NCBI GenBank assembly: GCA_951217055.1
Contig: OX578281.1
Coordinates: 14,416,447-14,480,446, forward strand
DNA: 64,000 nucleotides
Direction: 5' to 3'
Source: Gerris lacustris
Lineage: Eukaryota > Arthropoda > Insecta > Hemiptera > Gerridae
Position numbers and translations under genes: made by a program. Shown here piece by piece: positions 11,363 through 21,130 of the stretch (the stretch's first letter is position 1; each line of letters opens with the position of its first letter). The notes beneath the pieces were generated by a model, which did not search any database, was not told the DNA's origin, and worked only from the letters and a program-made list of their open reading frames with translations.

Positions 11363-12186
11363 CATAGGAAAAAGTGACGAATGATAAGAGGACTCAATAC
11401 ACTTGCTTGCTATAAATGTTGAGTTAAAAACATTTTTGTTGGGTTTTTAATTCTATGGTGATTTATATTTCATACCTACCCAAAGAGAATAAAAATCAAC
11501 TGTAAAGGACTAAAATGAAAAGATTAAAAGTAATAAAATTTGATCCATTAGAATAAAAAGAAATAGAGAAGGAAGTATCTAAAAAAATCAGATAACTTTC
11601 AGTTTATTATTGTGACTGGTTAATTTTTACTGCTGCCATCAAGGGATAAATTCATTTTAAAATTGTCTTAACAAGGACCAGGCTGGGTTAGAAAGGGCCA
11701 GAACAGAGGGTTGGAAGTAGAAGGGATTGTAAAACTCCCTCAGGTCGCCCAGGTAATTGGTTTTAAGGACCCCTAGACCCCAAAATGATTGTCTTTTCAG
11801 CCCCCGAGGCTTGCCCTATACACCTATCTCTAGGGGTTTCTACACCTCATGATAATTTTCTCTTGCATTTTTAATAAACCGGGGTAAAAGTGTTGAAACA
11901 TATTTTTATCAGTGTAACGTACGAGGCATTATTACTATTAATGATATTATTTCATAATTATTGACAAAATATGATCCTCCTATAAGCAGTATAAAAATCT
12001 AAAGTTATGATGGACTATAAGGCTTTATGATGAAAAAAGAATAATCTAAATTGACACAAAATAACTTTTTCAATTTAGCAACAACTATAGACCTCTTTAA
12101 TTAATGGGGAAAAAACCTGTACATGATTATGGAATATGAGTGTACAAGCGTACAATTTTAACTAAAGTGACAATGTTTAGCCTCTT
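11363..12186. other. No recognisable feature
   Basis: AT-rich spacer; no supported gene or repeat. Confidence 0.55.
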
Positions 12187-12737
12187 AATAGTACATTACG
12201 CGTCGAGTGCGGAAAGTAGCATTTTGCATGCGAGTGTGGAGTTTGCACCCGAGCAACAGCGAGGGTGGTAAAACCACACGAGCAATGCAAAATGCCGTTT
12301 TCGCACGAGTTGCGTACCGTACTTTATCTTAAGAAACAAATAAACTTGCTGTATGTAAGTTCGTATTTCTCTCTTGATAAAGATGGCATTAATTCATTAG
12401 TTGTATATTTTGCCGAATTAATTATTTCTGGAGGAGTATTATTCTCCACATTTTCGTCAAAGTCACTTGATTCACTCATTGTTTTTCACTAAAAACTCGA
12501 TATAAACAGTTACTTTAATAAAAGAACACCAAATTAGTTTTGTTAAATGTAAACAAACTCACTAATCGTGCGTAAAGCTGAAGAATTCCTCTTCTTTACC
12601 GCACTAGCGTGGTAAAAAAGAGGAATTATTCAGAACTATGAGACGCGCATGCGCAATGAATACAAGTACGTAAATAATCACTTTCTACGCATCTAAACAA
12701 AGATATAATGTTTATATTTCGTATCAATCGTAGATAA
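12187..12737. mobile_element. Family C MITE, copy 2
   Basis: Nearly identical to 7107-7691, but ~30 bases that hold the inner left TIR are missing after ACTTTATCT (near 12329). It keeps the internal hairpin and the GCGCATGCGC palindrome at 12645-12654. The errantivirus-like element begins about 10 bases downstream. Confidence 0.8.
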
Positions 12738-12750
12738 AAATTTTTCCTCA

Positions 12751-12985
12751 AGTTAAGTTACTCAAATGAAAATATAACTTTTTAAAAATTGAAACACTTT
12801 ATTATTTTTCACATTAATATAATATAAGAATAATACAGAATAATACATTCACATAGAACTGTAAAAAGGTAAGTGTCTGACGTCGGATTCGAAAGGCTCC
12901 TTATATACTTCCCCCACAACTGCTTTAACACGCAGATTATCTTAGTGTTAGATTGCAGCAGTTGCAGTTTTAAGGGAATATAACT
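12751..12985 (-). repeat. 3' LTR (235 bp)
   Basis: In plus coordinates it begins AGTTAAGTTACTC and ends ATATAACT, identical to 18722-18956 except one T/C difference beside the TATA motif. The env-like frame ends inside it at 12970, as in errantiviruses where env runs into the LTR. Confidence 0.95.
12798..12803 (-). terminator. Polyadenylation signal in 3' LTR
   Basis: AATAAA on the minus strand, about 100 bases downstream of the TATA motif within the LTR. A suitable R/U5 position for transcript 3' end formation. The same hexamer is in the 5' LTR at 18769-18774. Confidence 0.5.
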
Positions 12986-13944
12986 CTTCCAGCCCTTGTT
13001 GGAGGATTTGGGGAAGAATTGCCCAAATCTGGAACCTCTTGATTGATTTCTAAGAACAATTTCCTTTTACAATATTTTATATAGATTACATATATTATTA
13101 ATGTTAATATTAAGATTATTGATATGGTTACACTGTAGACATCAAATTGTTCAAAATTTATTGGTTTATTTATATCTAATAACAATTGCTTGTGATAGGC
13201 TATTTGATGTGCCACATTACCTAACTTTAAGTTTACAGGATCCAATTCTAATTCTTTTTGTCTTACATTCATTTGAATTTCGTTAGACAGTTTTATTATA
13301 GGAATTTTAAAGTCTTTCAATTCTATTTTTTGAATTAGAAAAAGATCTAAGTATAGTGTTGTTAAATTTTAATGTACATTGATTTTCTAATTCTATTAAA
13401 TACGTTCCATATAAAAAGTAAGATTCTTTTTCATTATTGCAGTTTTCATTAACCAATACTTTATCAGTTGCAATTATCCATTTATTATAATCTAATTTAG
13501 AGACATAATTTTGAGGAATGTTAACATTAGTTACATGACATGATGTGTTATGATTTTCAAGTAAAATTAAACTTATTTCACAATAATCCCTAACATTAAC
13601 TAATTTATAAATCATTAAGTTATTACAAAGAAAATATTTATCTTTAACTTTCTTACATACAATATTAGTAAAAGCAAAATAATCCTCTGATAATAAAAGA
13701 TACTTATTTCTAGGTATAATAGTTTTATAATTATTATTTAATTTATCCAATACAGGAATTGATAAAAGTGAATAAAAATCAAAATCATAATTGCTTACCA
13801 AAGGTAATTCTAAAAGAAATATAATTTTATTTTGTTTATAATAGCACTTAACATTAATAATTGATTCTAATACCAAAAGATTTTCTTTAGTGGGTTCAAG
13901 CGGGAATTTATTGTGTTCTAAAGAATTATTCGCAATCTTCAAAG
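12970..13944 (-). pseudogene. env: Envelope-like glycoprotein remnant
   Basis: Two frames in the third-gene position of an errantivirus. The upstream frame (13307-13942, 211 codons) opens immediately after the pol stop, lacks a signal peptide and contains several Cys residues. The downstream frame (12970-13320, 116 codons) overlaps it and contains a strongly hydrophobic segment (about 13076-13140) followed by a Lys/Arg cluster, the layout of a C-terminal membrane anchor and short cytoplasmic tail, and ends within the 3' LTR. The two are out of phase because of a one-base length change at an A run near 13328-13333. The N-terminal part expected of such proteins is missing, lost with the integrase end. 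Assignment rests on position and the anchor. It is non-functional as it stands. Confidence 0.75.
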
Positions 13945-13947
13945 CGT

Positions 13948-16900
13948 TTAAAAGTGAACATTTATTTGATGCAATTTTAATAAATCTTTAACTACTTCAT
14001 TATTAAACTCAGTACCACAATCTAGTATAAATAGTCTAGGTACTCCAAATGATGTAAAGTATTGAACTAATGCTTCTGTAATATGTATAGCGGTTTTTCC
14101 TTTAATTTGAATAGCTTGACCGAACTTTGTAAAGGCATCTACAAGCATTAAATAATTTATACCGTCATAAGTAAACGTATCTAAATGAACAATTTCGAAA
14201 GGTTTTGATGCCGTATTGGTTAACATTAACGGGGAATAAATCTTTTTCCGAGAGTACTTATTTTTTTGACAATTCTCACAATTATTGATTACACTAGTTG
14301 TTAATTTTTTCATCCCTTTCCAATAATAGTGACGTTGCAATGCCTTCAATGTTTCTGATATACCTCTGTGATTGGTTTTTCCTACGTGGAATTGTTTTAT
14401 TAACTCTATTTGATCTTCTTTATCATTGATTGTATTTACCATGCGTGTACATTTTATAAGTTTTAATTTATTTCCTGAAAAATATTTGAAATATATTCTA
14501 CAAAAGTCTTCGTATAAAGAATTATCTCTAAAATACAAATAATAAGTGGCATTTGGTACAGTATATGTTCTTAGGAATTCTAATATTATTTTTTCATTAT
14601 TATCTAGAGGTATTTTTAAATGAAATATTTGTTTATTATCTATCTGTTCTATTTTAATATCTACTTTATAATATACATTTGGATTTACTATAATTTGATT
14701 ATTTTTATTATTTATTATTTCATCAAGAATTTGAATGCCATCACTTAAGTTCTCCTCGTGATTACTATGTGCTGTTTCAGTACAAGATGATTTTTCACCA
14801 GGATCACTGTGAGCCGTTTCAGTACTTAACGATATTTTATCACTATCATTATTTGCACTTTCAGTACTGGATGACGTTTTATTATGGGATCGTTTATCAT
14901 TAAACTTCGTATTAATTGCAACTCTTAAAGGAGGATTAACATTATCCTTATTACCCTGATTATTACTGTCGTTATTTTTACTTTCACATAATCTTTGTAA
15001 ATATTCTGTAGCATTAAAATCACCTGGATTATTAACTAAAGACTCGTTATCCTCGTCATAACTATTGCCAGAAAAAGCGTTTAACCTAATTCTAGACAAA
15101 CTATCGGCGTTTGTATTAAGTGATCCCTTTTTATATACAATCTTATAATCGAATTCATCAAGTTTAATTTTCCATCGGACTAATTTAGCGTTTGGTTCTT
15201 TTAAATTGAAAAGCCAAATCAATGGTCTATGGTCGGTGTAGATAGTAAATTTCCTACCATAGATATAATGCCTAAAAGTTTTACAAGCGAATAAAATAGC
15301 TAAGAGTTCTTTCTCTATAGTGCTATAATTTATTTCACTCTTATTTAAAGTTCTTGATGCATATGCGACTGGACAATCGTTAGGTGGGTTACCTTGCGAT
15401 AAGACAGCACCAATTGCATAGTTACTGGCATCTGTCGTTACAATGAACTCTTTAGAGAAATCCGGATATTTTAATATTGGATCATTGGTTAATATATGTT
15501 GACAAGTTTCGAAACATTCTATATATTCTCTATCTGTATAAGTAACCTTAGCGTTTTTCTTAAGGCATTTAGTCATAGGCTTCGTGATTTTTGCAAAGTC
15601 TTTGATGAAGCGTCGATAGTACCCTATTAACCCTAAGAAGCTTTTTATTTCCTTTTGTGTTTTTGGAATTGGATAGTTTTTTATTGCGGAAATTTTCTTG
15701 GGGTTTGGTTTCACACCTTGAGGTGTAATTATATGGCCCAAATATTCTATGGATGTCTTTAAAAATTCAGATTTGTCTAGTTGTACTTTAAAATTACATT
15801 CTCTTAATCTATCGAAAACTCTTTTCAAATTAATTAAATGATCTTGCAACGATGTGCTAAATATAATAATATCGTCAAGATAAACTAAGCAAATTTCATG
15901 TTGCAGACCTCTTAATATGTTATCCATGACCCTTTGAAAGGTCGAAGGGCCGTTCTTTAAACCAAAGGGCATACGTTTATATTCGTAGTGACCATTCTCA
16001 GTTGAGAACGCAGTTTTCTGGACATCTCGCTTGTCTATTTCAATTTGATGAAACCCACTAGCGAGATCAATAACAGAAAAATAATTTGCTCTGCCCAGTC
16101 GATCTAAAATATCTGTAATATTAGGTAAAGGGTATTTATCGTCAATGGTTTTTTCGTTAACTGATCTATAATCACAGACTATTCTAATTTTTTGTTGGTT
16201 ACTAGAATCCATTTTCTTTGGAACAATCCAGATTGGACTCGAATAAGGGCTTACACTATGCTGAATAATGTCGTCTTCTAACATTTTATTAATTTGCCTT
16301 TTAACTTCATCTCTGTAAATAGTTGGATAACGATATTGTTTAGTATAAACCGGTTCATCGTCTTTTGTTTCTATTCTGTGTTTAATTTGATTTGTGAAAC
16401 TTAGAGGGATACCTTGACAATAAAAAATATCCCGATATTTGAAGCATAAAGATTTTATTGCTTTTGACTCTTCTTCATTACAATGAGATAAATCTATATT
16501 TTTTAAATTATCTTTCAACAATTCATCATTAGTGTTAAATTCAAAGTTTTCATTAGTATTCATATTATTTATATCAATATTAGTTAAAACAGTTTGCTCC
16601 GATTCATTAAAATTTTCGATTGTCAAAGGTTTATCTATATTTATTTTTATTTCATTTTCAGTAGCATTTAAAATCGTAGTTATAGCCCTATAATTATTAA
16701 TTTTAACCAAGGCTTGGGGCATTTCAACTCCATCCCTAATCTTCATATAGTTTAATATACCAGTGCCGTCTTTTTGATTGACAGGCAGGTTTACCACTAT
16801 TTGTGATCTAGGAGGAATTTTAATTTTTGTTTGTTTCACATAGTAATTTATTGGAATTTTAGCGGAAGGTGTTTCAAGTACCTTTAATTCCATATTAACC

Positions 16901-17379
16901 TTTGCATTTAATTTATCCAATAAGTCAATACCAATGAGACCGTCAAATGTTGGACTAAACCTAAAAATATAGAACTTATGAAGATCCTTTGACTTAAAAA
17001 TATTAAACAACTGAATTATAGAAACTTGATCATGAATGGAAGTATCATGAGCAGATTCAACTTTAAACTTTTCTTTATATATATTTTCCTTAAAATATTT
17101 ATTTGCAATTTCAGGACTCAAGAAACTCTTTGAGCTCCCTGTATCAATAAGTAATTTAATATTTAAATCTGGAATTTTAATAAATGGTAAATCGTCATTA
17201 TTACATAGATGTAATTGTACGACACCTATTTCTTCCTGATTTATTCTATTATATTTTCTGCTAGATTTTCCATTAATTTTATTTACATTATTATCATTAA
17301 TTTTATTGTTACTTAACTTGTATCTACAATTGAGGCATAATTGTGAAAATCCTGTTCGTCTACAACTAAGTTTTGAGCT
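13948..17379 (-). CDS. pol: Pol polyprotein (PR-RT-RNaseH-IN), truncated
   Basis: The open frame runs from 17379 (just after a stop) to TAA at 13948, -1 relative to gag, with no ATG needed. In order: aspartic protease with LLIDTGSS (Asp-Thr-Gly at 17137-17145); a linker; reverse transcriptase with the DYRSVNEKT and FSVIDLASGFHQI blocks and active-site YLDD at 15871-15882; RNase H with TTDASNYAIGAVLSQG and TDHRPLIWLF; a Ser/Thr/Glu-rich spacer with three near-repeats (~14740-14900); integrase HHCC zinc region (NHRGI...CENC) and the first two catalytic Asp residues (HLDTF, LDCGTEF). The frame ends about 20 residues after the second Asp, so the third catalytic residue (Glu) and the whole integrase C-terminus are absent. 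Protease, RT and RNase H look intact; integrase cannot be active. Confidence 0.92.
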   Translation of the reverse strand, partial: SSKLSCRRTGFSQLCLNCRYKLSNNKINDNNVNKINGKSSRKYNRINQEEIGVVQLHLCNNDDLPFIKIPDLNIKLLIDTGSSKSFLSPEIANKYFKENIYKEKFKVESAHDTSIHDQVSIIQLFNIFKSKDLHKFYIFRFSPTFDGLIGIDLLDKLNAKVNMELKVLETPSAKIPINYYVKQTKIKIPPRSQIVVNLPVNQKDGTGILNYMKIRDGVEMPQALVKINNYRAITTILNATENEIKINIDKPLTIENFNESEQTVLTNIDINNMNTNENFEFNTNDELLKDNLKNIDLSHCNEEESKAIKSLCFKYRDIFYCQGIPLSFTNQIKHRIETKDDEPVYTKQYRYPTIYRDEVKRQINKMLEDDIIQHSVSPYSSPIWIVPKKMDSSNQQKIRIVCDYRSVNEKTIDDKYPLPNITDILDRLGRANYFSVIDLASGFHQIEIDKRDVQKTAFSTENGHYEYKRMPFGLKNGPSTFQRVMDNILRGLQHEICLVYLDDIIIFSTSLQDHLINLKRVFDRLRECNFKVQLDKSEFLKTSIEYLGHIITPQGVKPNPKKISAIKNYPIPKTQKEIKSFLGLIGYYRRFIKDFAKITKPMTKCLKKNAKVTYTDREYIECFETCQHILTNDPILKYPDFSKEFIVTTDASNYAIGAVLSQGNPPNDCPVAYASRTLNKSEINYSTIEKELLAILFACKTFRHYIYGRKFTIYTDHRPLIWLFNLKEPNAKLVRWKIKLDEFDYKIVYKKGSLNTNADSLSRIRLNAFSGNSYDEDNESLVNNPGDFNATEYLQRLCESKNNDSNNQGNKDNVNPPLRVAINTKFNDKRSHNKTSSSTESANNDSDKISLSTETAHSDPGEKSSCTETAHSNHEENLSDGIQILDEIINNKNNQIIVNPNVYYKVDIKIEQIDNKQIFHLKIPLDNNEKIILEFLRTYTVPNATYYLYFRDNSLYEDFCRIYFKYFSGNKLKLIKCTRMVNTINDKEDQIELIKQFHVGKTNHRGISETLKALQRHYYWKGMKKLTTSVINNCENCQKNKYSRKKIYSPLMLTNTASKPFEIVHLDTFTYDGINYLMLVDAFTKFGQAIQIKGKTAIHITEALVQYFTSFGVPRLFILDCGTEFNNEVVKDLLKLHQINVHF

Positions 17380-18392
17380 TCAACCGGATTAGCATTTTGA
17401 GCATATAGTCTAGTATTTCTAGAAGATGGGTCTACTTCCATTGGAGTTGGTTGATTTCTGTTAGCACCATTATTAGTATTTGTATTAAAATTATTATTAG
17501 TATTATAATTATTTCTATTAGGATTATAATTATTATTATTATATCGGTTAGGATTATTGTTATTAAATCTGTTAGGGTTATAATTATTATTATTAAATCT
17601 GTTAGGATTATAATTATTATTATTAAATCTGTTATTATTCCTATTTGGATTATTAAACATATTGTTATTTCTATTGTTATTATTCGTCCTATTATTAAAG
17701 TTATTGTTTGCAGTAGTATAATTCCTGTTCTGATTATTATAGTTTGAATTATTCCCAAAAGTTTGAGGAAAATTATTGTTATTATTTCTTAATGTACTCA
17801 ATTGTCTAACTGAATTATTAAAATTTTCCTCCTCTATGACATATGTCATGGCCATTTCTAAACTGATAGGATTTCTCAGGCGAATGTTATTTTGAATGTT
17901 ACTTGGCAATCCTCTAATATAAGTTGCCAGTGTTAGATCATCATAAGTTTTTATGCTCGCTTTTCTTTCTTCGGTTGACAATTCTAAACTATTCACTTTG
18001 GATATTATCAAGCTCTTGGCATCTTGGCATCTTATGCCGAAGGCATGGGGACTTTCGTTCCTATTTGGAAACATATTTATTAATTCTCTGACCAGGCATT
18101 CTATGTTTCTTTGGTCCCCAAAATGGGAGATTAAAAGTTGCTTAATTTCTGTCCAAGTCTGTAAGTCAGTCCTAGTACCTACGGTATTCAAAGCTCTGCC
18201 TGTCAGCTTCCCTAAAATTGCCTTTAAAATATATTCATTAATATAATCATTTGGGATAGAAGATCCGAATGTCGATATTAAACTTTCTGCATTACCCAAA
18301 AATATGGATAATGTATTTGGATTACCCTCATATGGGGGAATCGCAGTAACATACAATTTCAGAAGTTGATAATTCACTTGTCTTTCTGTCAT
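17313..18392 (-). CDS. gag: Gag-like structural polyprotein
   Basis: An intact 359-codon frame in the expected position after a ~310-base leader. Residues ~1-205 are a mixed globular region, presumably the capsid: it has the sequence character of gypsy-family Gag with Trp and Leu rich helices. From ~210 to ~315 the protein is an Asn-rich tail built of short Asn-Pro-Asn-Arg-Phe/Tyr-Asn repeats, encoded by AT-rich repeated codons at 17430-17760. No CCHC zinc knuckle is seen in this frame, as in errantiviruses, where basic residues take over RNA binding. The role is particle assembly and RNA packaging in the cytoplasm. The start ATG at 18392 is the first in the frame. Its 3' end overlaps the pol frame by up to 67 nt, in the -1 frame, so pol is probably expressed by frameshifting. 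The slippery site was not located. Confidence 0.85.
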   Translation of the reverse strand: MTERQVNYQLLKLYVTAIPPYEGNPNTLSIFLGNAESLISTFGSSIPNDYINEYILKAILGKLTGRALNTVGTRTDLQTWTEIKQLLISHFGDQRNIECLVRELINMFPNRNESPHAFGIRCQDAKSLIISKVNSLELSTEERKASIKTYDDLTLATYIRGLPSNIQNNIRLRNPISLEMAMTYVIEEENFNNSVRQLSTLRNNNNNFPQTFGNNSNYNNQNRNYTTANNNFNNRTNNNNRNNNMFNNPNRNNNRFNNNNYNPNRFNNNNYNPNRFNNNNPNRYNNNNYNPNRNNYNTNNNFNTNTNNGANRNQPTPMEVDPSSRNTRLYAQNANPVEAQNLVVDEQDFHNYASIVDTS

Positions 18393-18704
18393 TTTGGTAT
18401 TATAATCAATTTAACAATTATAGCAAAAACTTAATAAGTTTATTTTAATTATTTTATTTAATTTATAAATAATTTTTTTTTTTTTTCTTAATGGGAATTT
18501 TAAATTAATTATTGTAGAATTTAAGATGTGGTGAACTTACAGCAATAGGAGAATCATATCCAATATGGTGATCCGCTTTCTGGTGTTCCACTCACTCGAT
18601 AATATTCGGACACGGTTCGACGGTAAATCGTAAAAACGAACTTGATTATTCCTATTTTTTGAGAAAATCAATCCGTCCCAGAGTCTATTTTAATTACTCT
18701 GCCT
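18393..18704 (-). other. 5' leader of the LTR element
   Basis: Non-coding stretch between primer site and gag, with a T-rich tract (plus strand) at ~18470-18490. A packaging signal would be expected here, but none can be recognised. Confidence 0.5.
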
Positions 18705-18722
18705 GTCCTACCGACTGCGCCA
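18705..18722 (-). other. Primer-binding site, tRNA-Ser type
   Basis: Minus-strand TGGCGCAGTCGGTAGGAC overlaps the last base of the 5' LTR by one. TGG complements the CCA tail, and the following CGCAGTCG fits the discriminator and acceptor stem of a tRNA-Ser (stem GCAGTCG/CGACTGC). Several gypsy-group elements of flies are primed by tRNA-Ser. The tRNA identity is inferred from memory of tRNA-Ser stems. Confidence 0.75.
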
Positions 18723-18956
18723 GTTAAGTTACTCAAATGAAAATATAACTTTTTAAAAATTGAAACACTTTATTATTTTTCACATTAATATAATATAAGA
18801 ATAATACAGAATAATACATTCACATAGAACTGTAAAAAGGTAAGTGTCTGACGTCGGATTCGAAAGGCTCCTTATATACTCCCCCCACAACTGCTTTAAC
18901 ACGCAGATTATCTTAGTGTTAGATTGCAGCAGTTGCAGTTTTAAGGGAATATAACT
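18722..18956 (-). repeat. 5' LTR (235 bp)
   Basis: Same length and sequence as the 3' LTR with one substitution. In transcription sense it starts AGTTATATTCCC and ends ACTTAACT, directly followed by the primer-binding site. Confidence 0.95.
18870..18878 (-). promoter_or_regulatory. TATA box of 5' LTR
   Basis: TATATAAGG on the minus strand, preceded by a G-rich stretch. It sits in the first half of the LTR as expected for a U3 core promoter. The matching 3' LTR motif is at 12899-12907. Confidence 0.6.
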
Positions 18957-18960
18957 CTCA

Positions 18961-19420
18961 TTCTCTGTTCCTGTGTTTAGTAAATATATGAATTTATCTA
19001 TATTTATAATAATGGGGCAGCGCAGAGGAAAATGGGATTCATTTCAACTTGAACCGGCGGAGGATAAAATAATAATAATATGACCTCTAGGCTAAGATAA
19101 GATCATATAGCTTCCATCACCTTCGTTAAACCTCAGAAGCAAAGTCAAAAAAATAAAAAAAATTGACAGATTTAAAAATTGAGGGAGAAATTAAACAAAT
19201 TTTGAAACATTTCATAGGAAGTTATGAGGCTTTGCCTGAGCTATAGAATAAAGTTAACCCCAGCTTTATGAACAAGAATAAATAAATAACAGCGTTATAA
19301 CGCAGCTAGTAGAGTATTTACACTTACTATGCACTAAACACTGAAAATGATATAGAATTGTGGTGAAAATATTGTTGTGTTGCTTTCTGCTAACCTCTCT
19401 AGTGATATATAGTAATATAG
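18961..19420. other. No recognisable feature
   Basis: AT-rich flank of the LTR element with no supported gene. Confidence 0.5.
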
Positions 19421-19552
19421 AGGCCCGTGGTTCGAGTCCCGGCGCTGGCCTATTTTTCTCTGTCTAACTCCAGTTGTTAATAATAATTATAATTTGATTT
19501 AAATTAAAATTTAAACTTTCCGTAGTATGAATACTACCAAAAATTAAAAATG
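19421..19552 (+). repeat. SINE, 5'-truncated copy
   Basis: Contains a perfect box-B GGTTCGAGTCC (19429-19439), then TCTATTTTTCTCTGTCTA-like body, TTAATAATAATTATAATTTG and the tail CCGTAGTATGAATACTACC. No convincing box A upstream. The same body follows the complete copy at 19726. Confidence 0.75.
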
Positions 19553-19725
19553 AATTTATAATTGATTGTACAAGGTACAGGTACCGATTGGGTACTGGGT
19601 ACTTTATACTTATAAGAGATAATTCTCGGTCTAGTTCTATTGTCGTAAAAGTCGAGTCCTAGACTTTTGGAAAAGTGAAAGCTTAATTCGGGACTAGGTA
19701 TCGTTATTGACAGAGAAAATTATTC

Positions 19726-19905
19726 TTCAGTGTAGCTTAGTTGGCAAGAGCACTATACTGGAAATATATATGCCCATGGTTCGAGACCCGGCCCGGAGTC
19801 TATTTTTCTCTGTCTATCTCCCGTTGTTAATAATAATTATAATTTGATTTAAATGAAAATTTAAACTTTCCGTAGTATGAATACTACCAAAAACTTAAAA
19901 AATAC
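19726..19905 (+). repeat. tRNA-derived SINE
   Basis: The head resembles a tRNA: box A TAGCTTAGTTGG at 19733-19744 and box B GGTTCGAGACC at 19778-19788, spaced as in an internal RNA polymerase III promoter. A non-tRNA body follows (CTATTTTTCTCTGTCTATC, then TTAATAATAATTATAATTTG), with an A-rich end including a small CCGTAGTATGAATACTACC hairpin-like tail. Related fragments are at 19421 and 9281. It would be moved by an unidentified LINE. Confidence 0.8.
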
Positions 19906-20079
19906 TCTCTAGTCATAATTATGATGTAGTACCACATAAAATCTCAGTCAAAACAACCAATTATTACTACATCCATCTAGAATTAATCCAACTGCTTTTA
20001 TATATAAATGTTTCATTCTTTGATTTTATAACTTGATAGCTTCCATCTTTATTATAAACTTTCATCTTAGGTAACTAAC

Positions 20080-20082
<3 letters not shown>

Positions 20083-20159
<77 letters not shown>
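20083..20159. repeat. (AT)n microsatellite
   Basis: Uninterrupted AT dinucleotides, ~38 units. First of four long AT arrays within 1.5 kb. Confidence 0.97.
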
Positions 20160-20162
<3 letters not shown>

Positions 20163-20667
20163 CCTAATGATGTGGTTGAATATCAAGGTTATATTATCTA
20201 GTCTCTAAAGGAATTTTACACTTAATTCTCTATTTTATCAATTTGATCTAAAGTATCATCCTCTAAAAAATAAATAATATCCTAGATAAAAATATATTAT
20301 AATATTATAACTAGCCTTGTACGATATTCGATCATATAGATTCGGTAATGACACAAGCTATTAGACTTTCTCTCCAGAGTATACACATTAGATAAGGCTT
20401 TAATATGTATCATTATATATTAAGGGTACGTTCTAGTGAGAAAGAGATACGATCAGACGAACAGAGTTCGTATAGGACTAAGTGAAAAACAAAAGATTCA
20501 TTCTATACTCTGTCATTATTTTAGGGGTATTGATGGTGAGAGTTTTAGGGGTTGGTACTAGGAAAAAGACTTGGGAATATTTATTAGAAGGGAAATAGGG
20601 GTCTTTACCGAAACACCCTGAAAATACCTCCGAAGCTGACAACCTCTATCATAAATCCAATCCTTAA

Positions 20668-20671
<4 letters not shown>
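20160..20671. other. No recognisable feature
   Basis: AT-rich spacer between AT arrays. Confidence 0.5.

Positions 20672-20742
<71 letters not shown>
20672..20742. repeat. (AT)n microsatellite
   Basis: About 35 uninterrupted units. The Ile-Tyr frame across it is an artefact. Confidence 0.97.
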
Positions 20743-20746
<4 letters not shown>

Positions 20747-21033
20747 AGCTATCATGAGAGTCATTCTTTTCTCTCTCTCTTTCGCTCCTTTTAAAAAAGG
20801 GAAAACAAACTACACATTTTCTAAAAAGGGAGAAGTATCTAATTTCGAAAAATTACGATGGGCTTTTGGAATTAATTGAAAATATTTTTCAGAACGATTC
20901 TAGGAAATAAATCATCGTTAACGGTGTAAAGGGGCTTTTCTCAAGAGTAAAGGGTCTTTTTAGAGAAAATGATGGCAATAATGTCGACTTATAAACGGGA
21001 TGAAAATATAAGTGTTTCCAATTTATATATGTA

Positions 21034-21035
<2 letters not shown>

Positions 21036-21125
<90 letters not shown>

Positions 21126-21130
21126 ATATA
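21036..21130. repeat. (AT)n microsatellite
   Basis: About 47 units with one break near 21114. Confidence 0.97.

Larger units (their letters stand above)
12747..18960 (-). mobile_element. Errantivirus-like (gypsy) LTR retrotransposon, defective
   Basis: Complete LTR-to-LTR element on the minus strand with target duplication CTCA (12747-12750 and 18957-18960). Order in transcription sense: 5' LTR, primer-binding site, leader, gag, pol (protease, reverse transcriptase, RNase H, integrase), env remnant, 3' LTR. The LTRs are 235 bp and differ at one position, so insertion is recent. The interior is broken: the integrase frame stops before its last catalytic region and continues into the middle of an env-like frame, consistent with an internal deletion near 13945. 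The element cannot supply all its own functions. AGT...ACT ends, a tRNA-Ser-type primer site and a third env-like frame point to the gypsy/17.6 errantivirus group of insects. Confidence 0.93.

Noticed and set aside
17432..17758. Ile-rich frames on both strands
   Set aside because: They are shadows of the Asn-rich codons of gag.
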